DNA from: Clostridia bacterium
GTDB lineage: Bacteria; Bacillota; Clostridia; Oscillospirales; Acutalibacteraceae
Direction: 5' to 3'
Length of the DNA: 64,000 nucleotides
Assembly: GCA_017410325.1 (NCBI GenBank)
Contig: JAFQRA010000017.1
Coordinates: 40,551-104,550, forward strand
How positions within the stretch are numbered: position 1 is the first letter of the stretch; the number at the start of each line of letters is the position of its first letter. The notes under the pieces are model-generated. The model was not told the DNA's origin and searched no databases. It worked only from the letters and a program-made list of their open reading frames with translations. The translations under genes and the position numbers were made by a program. Shown one piece after another: positions 61,497 to 64,000 of the stretch.

Positions 61497-63083
61497 AACT
61501 GTCCCCTGATTGGTACAATTGGTCATAGGGAAATAACGATTTCTAACAATAACGTAGATACAGGAGATAATAACAATGATATCAATGGCAATATTGCTAC
61601 TGTCGTCAATACCGGTAGCGGCGTTAGTTCAAATCTTTCCGGGTCTGGGTTCAATAATGGAGAAATCATTCGAAACTCTATTGAACCTATTGGTAGTATT
61701 TCCGAAATAGACGAAACATTATCTGAAACTGAATCAGATGATAACAGTAGAACTCTGATTGTCGTCTCAATCAGAGGTTCTGTTACACCGTTGGATTGGG
61801 CAATGGATTTGGCAAGTCAAATTGATTTAGAGAGTGCAAATTTTGAAGCCGGCTGCCAAGAGATTATGGAATCATTGGATGCTTACAAATCATCGCTTGA
61901 TGATGAAGAAATAAACAATCCTATTATTCTTGTAACCGGACATAGTTTAGGAGCCGCAATTGCCAACCTTGTTGCAGATGAGCTTAATGATGGTGTTTCT
62001 TCGGCTGATGTTTATGCTTATACCTTTGCAACACCCAACACGGTTAATTTAGCCAGTGGTAAACAAGCTGTTCCTTATACCAATGTTTTTAACATCTTAA
62101 ACAATAATGATGCTGTTCCACATTTTCCAATGGATATATTGTGCACCTCATGGGCAAGACATGGAAGAGATTTTCATATCACTATGCCATTAAATGTTGA
62201 TTGGATATTAGGTGTAGATCTTGCTCTGTTAGGTGCAGCCGGTCATGCTATGCCAAATTATTATTCGTGGCTGAACAATCTTCCAAGCACTTTGGGGAAA
62301 CCTGCCGAGGATATTACAGTTACCGACCTGAATGAGATATCGGAAAATCATGCCGTTGGTTTGGGTGCAAAAGTTTTTGAAGCACTCTGCCCTGTAACGG
62401 TAACGCTATACGACACTGACGGCAATATTGTTCCCTTCGAAAGCGTGACGAATAATGCCGAATATCCCAAAATAAGCGAAACGGGAATTGTATCGTGGAT
62501 TACCGATAATGACGATAAGTTTTTTGTGTTTCCATACGGAACAGAGGATATTGAAGCGCGGATTACGGCTTACGACTACGGAACAATGACCGTAACCGTT
62601 GAACAGCCCGGACTCGGCGAGCCAATCGACACCATAACCTACAACAACGTTAACCTCTACCCCGATAAGGAGTTTAAGGTTAATATTGACGAAGAATTCT
62701 CTTCGGAAGACGTTGCGTTGGTGCATGTGGAAACCGATGAGGACGGAAACGAAATCGAAACCGAAATCACCGACTTAAACCCCTATCTTATAAGCGCAAG
62801 CGTTAACGTTGACGAAGTTGCCCACGGACAGCCCTGCACAATCACAATCGTGACGCACAAGAATGCTATCAAGACACAGATTCAGTACAACGGCACTGCC
62901 GCAACCGTAACCTTTACAGAACACCACGACTGGGTGGTAAGCGTTGTTCCGGTCGGCGACACGCTTGTTTGGACGATTCAGCCAATACTCAACAGAATAG
63001 GTGAACACGTCTTTGACGTGAACGTCAAGGTGGGAAAAACGTGGTATCATACCGAAAAAGTATTTCCGCTGACGATAACCTGA
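61497..63083 (+). pseudogene. Lipase class 3-like protein, start and signal peptide lost
   Basis: An open frame of 529 codons from just after a stop (TAG at 61494). It has no ATG, GTG or TTG with a ribosome site until deep inside; the first possible start (TTG 61791) lies in the lipase fold itself. The protein has RTLIVVSIRGSVT-PLDWAMDL, then ILVTGHSLGAAIANLVADEL with Ser in GHSLG, AYTFATPNTV, NDAVPHFP and a late GRDFHITM region, as in class 3 lipases. The C-terminal 200 residues are repeated beta-sandwich units. A missing 5' end, or an unusual start, has to be assumed. Confidence 0.65.
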
Positions 63084-63105
63084 GAATAAACACCTAAACC
63101 CCAAG

Positions 63106-63140
63106 GGGCTGTCCCGCTCAAAAGCGGGACAGCCCGTTTT
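63106..63140 (+). terminator. Terminator after the lipase remnant
   Basis: GGGCTGTCCCGCT (63106-63118) pairs with AGCGGGACAGCCC (63123-63135), then GTTTT. Confidence 0.85.
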
Positions 63141-63247
63141 ATATGTAAAAATTTTGTGCAGAAAAGTGCTTGAATCTTGACTTTTGAGTTGTGTTTTTAT
63201 ATTATAGTTAAGCAATTATTATAAATTCTGTTTATGAGGTGATATAT

Positions 63248-63838
63248 ATGGCACAGCTTAAAATGTATTGGGTAAAGGGTACTCCCATCAGAGAGCTTAC
63301 CCTGCCCGAGGGCTATTCCTTCTCCGTATACGACGGCAGCGATGAGGATAAACTCGCCTGGCTTGCTTGCTGCAGAAACGGTCTTATCAATGATGATGAC
63401 GGCTTTGACGAGTTCGATTCCAGAATCACTTACCGTAAGGACTGCAAGCAGGAGGACGTTTTCTTCCTCGATTACGAGGGCAGGCACATCGGTACGATTA
63501 CTGCAATTTTCCACCCCGAAAAGAACTGCGGCGAGGTACACATGGTCGGTATGCTTACCGAGTTCAGAGGCAAGGGTCTTGGCAAATACCTCAACAACAA
63601 GGCTGTTGAAAAGCTTGACGCTCAGGGTGTAGACTACATATTCCTCACGACTGACGAATGGCGCAAGGGCGCTGTCAAAAGCTACCTTTCCTCCGGCTTC
63701 AAGCCCGTTGAGTACGACGAGGGTATGACTCAGCGCTGGCAGGCTGTTCTTGAAGAATACGGCATTGACAGTGTTGATATGGTTGACGAGGATGCAAACT
63801 TCTTTAAAACAGTTTACCGCCAAGGCTTACAAAAATAA
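63248..63838 (+). CDS. GNAT-family N-acetyltransferase
   Basis: A 196-residue enzyme with the acetyl-CoA site MLTEFRGKGLGKYLNNKAVEKL (R-G-K-G-L-G) and FLTTDEWRKGAVKSYLSSGFKPV near the end. The start is the ATG at 63248 with GAGGTGAT before it; the frame is three codons longer. Acceptor unknown. Not close to the GNAT gene at 23696. Codon use (many GAC, AAG, CTT) is like the chromosomal genes. Confidence 0.85.
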   Translation: MAQLKMYWVKGTPIRELTLPEGYSFSVYDGSDEDKLAWLACCRNGLINDDDGFDEFDSRITYRKDCKQEDVFFLDYEGRHIGTITAIFHPEKNCGEVHMVGMLTEFRGKGLGKYLNNKAVEKLDAQGVDYIFLTTDEWRKGAVKSYLSSGFKPVEYDEGMTQRWQAVLEEYGIDSVDMVDEDANFFKTVYRQGLQK

Positions 63839-63887
63839 CCTGATAAAACTGCTGATATTATACTTTTTGAAACAGCAATTGAATTTG

Positions 63888-63995
63888 TCTGAAATGCAAT
63901 ATTTCACGCACATTCGTGCATTTTTCTCCTTGCCATACGACAGTATGCCTGCGGAGAAGAAACACCCGACTGCACATAAAATATTGTATTTCAGA
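63888..63995. repeat. Fold-back repeat at the window end
   Basis: TCTGAAATGCAATATTT (63888-63904) is complementary, with one G-T, to 63979-63995. Inside, GCAC/GTGC (63907-63918) and TTTTTCTCC against GGAGAAGAAA, with CCATAC/GTATG at the tip, allow one long branched hairpin. No ORF. A MITE-like or ncRNA unit; a copy number check would decide. Confidence 0.5.
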
Positions 63996-64000
63996 TGCGA

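Noticed and set aside
1-64000. Replication origin, rRNA operon or prophage structural genes
   Set aside because: No DnaA-box cluster, rRNA signature, terminase, portal or capsid genes were seen in any frame.

Overview
The window looks like a chromosomal segment of a low-to-mid GC, low-oxygen gut Clostridia (Oscillospiraceae/Ruminococcaceae-like). The basis is strong AGGAGG-type ribosome sites, TTGACA/TATAAT promoters, a PyrK/PyrD NAD-linked dihydroorotate dehydrogenase, a DarA-type c-di-AMP receptor, acetate kinase, Tn916-type integrase relatives and many glycoside hydrolases. The species cannot be named from the sequence.

Layout. 1-6.4 kb: the end of a GH3 glucosidase gene, a GH36-like alpha-galactosidase, a secreted beta-helix protein and an OmpR-type two-component system. 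6.77-16.98 kb: an integrated element of about 10.2 kb, inserted at the 3' end of a tRNA-Pro(CGG) gene. It carries integrase, excisionase-like protein, a second tyrosine recombinase behind a stem-rich non-coding leader, a secreted DUF6273/papain-like protein and an overlapping-style receiver/histidine-kinase pair with a PocR-like cysteine-rich sensor. 17.2-30.7 kb: a GH38 mannosidase-like enzyme, small housekeeping genes and a GlcNAc-glycan operon (ceramidase-like hydrolase, BadF-type kinase, SIS protein, GH84, PHP protein). 30.8-33.3 kb: tRNA-Pro(GGG) followed by the wreck of a second element (chimeric integrase, toxin-like nuclease fragment, MaoC fragment, internal duplication). 33.3-38.5 kb: Gfo/Idh/MocA oxidoreductase, a domain-swapped GH3 and a membrane protein. 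38.7-48.5 kb: a complete UMP operon pyrC-carA-carB-pyrK-pyrD-pyrF-pyrE-pyrB-pyrI. 48.6-54.8 kb: ackA, a secreted ceramidase-like paralogue, DarA-like protein, DUF1854 protein and a zinc-ribbon ABC exporter. 54.8-61.2 kb: a tight minus-strand run proB-proA-DUF6886-araD-araA-GPH transporter. 61.4-64 kb: a start-less lipase remnant, a GNAT acetyltransferase and a fold-back repeat.

How the genes fit together. Most of the resident genes support a saccharolytic, acetate-forming life: glycosidases release sugars, the arabinose and GlcNAc genes feed them into central metabolism, and AckA makes ATP. The most striking single observation is that CarA has lost the glutaminase Cys and His/Glu residues although it sits in an otherwise intact pyrimidine operon, which predicts an ammonia-fed carbamoyl-phosphate synthetase. 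The most system-like accessory content is the kinase/receiver pair and the structured leader in the tRNA-Pro element.
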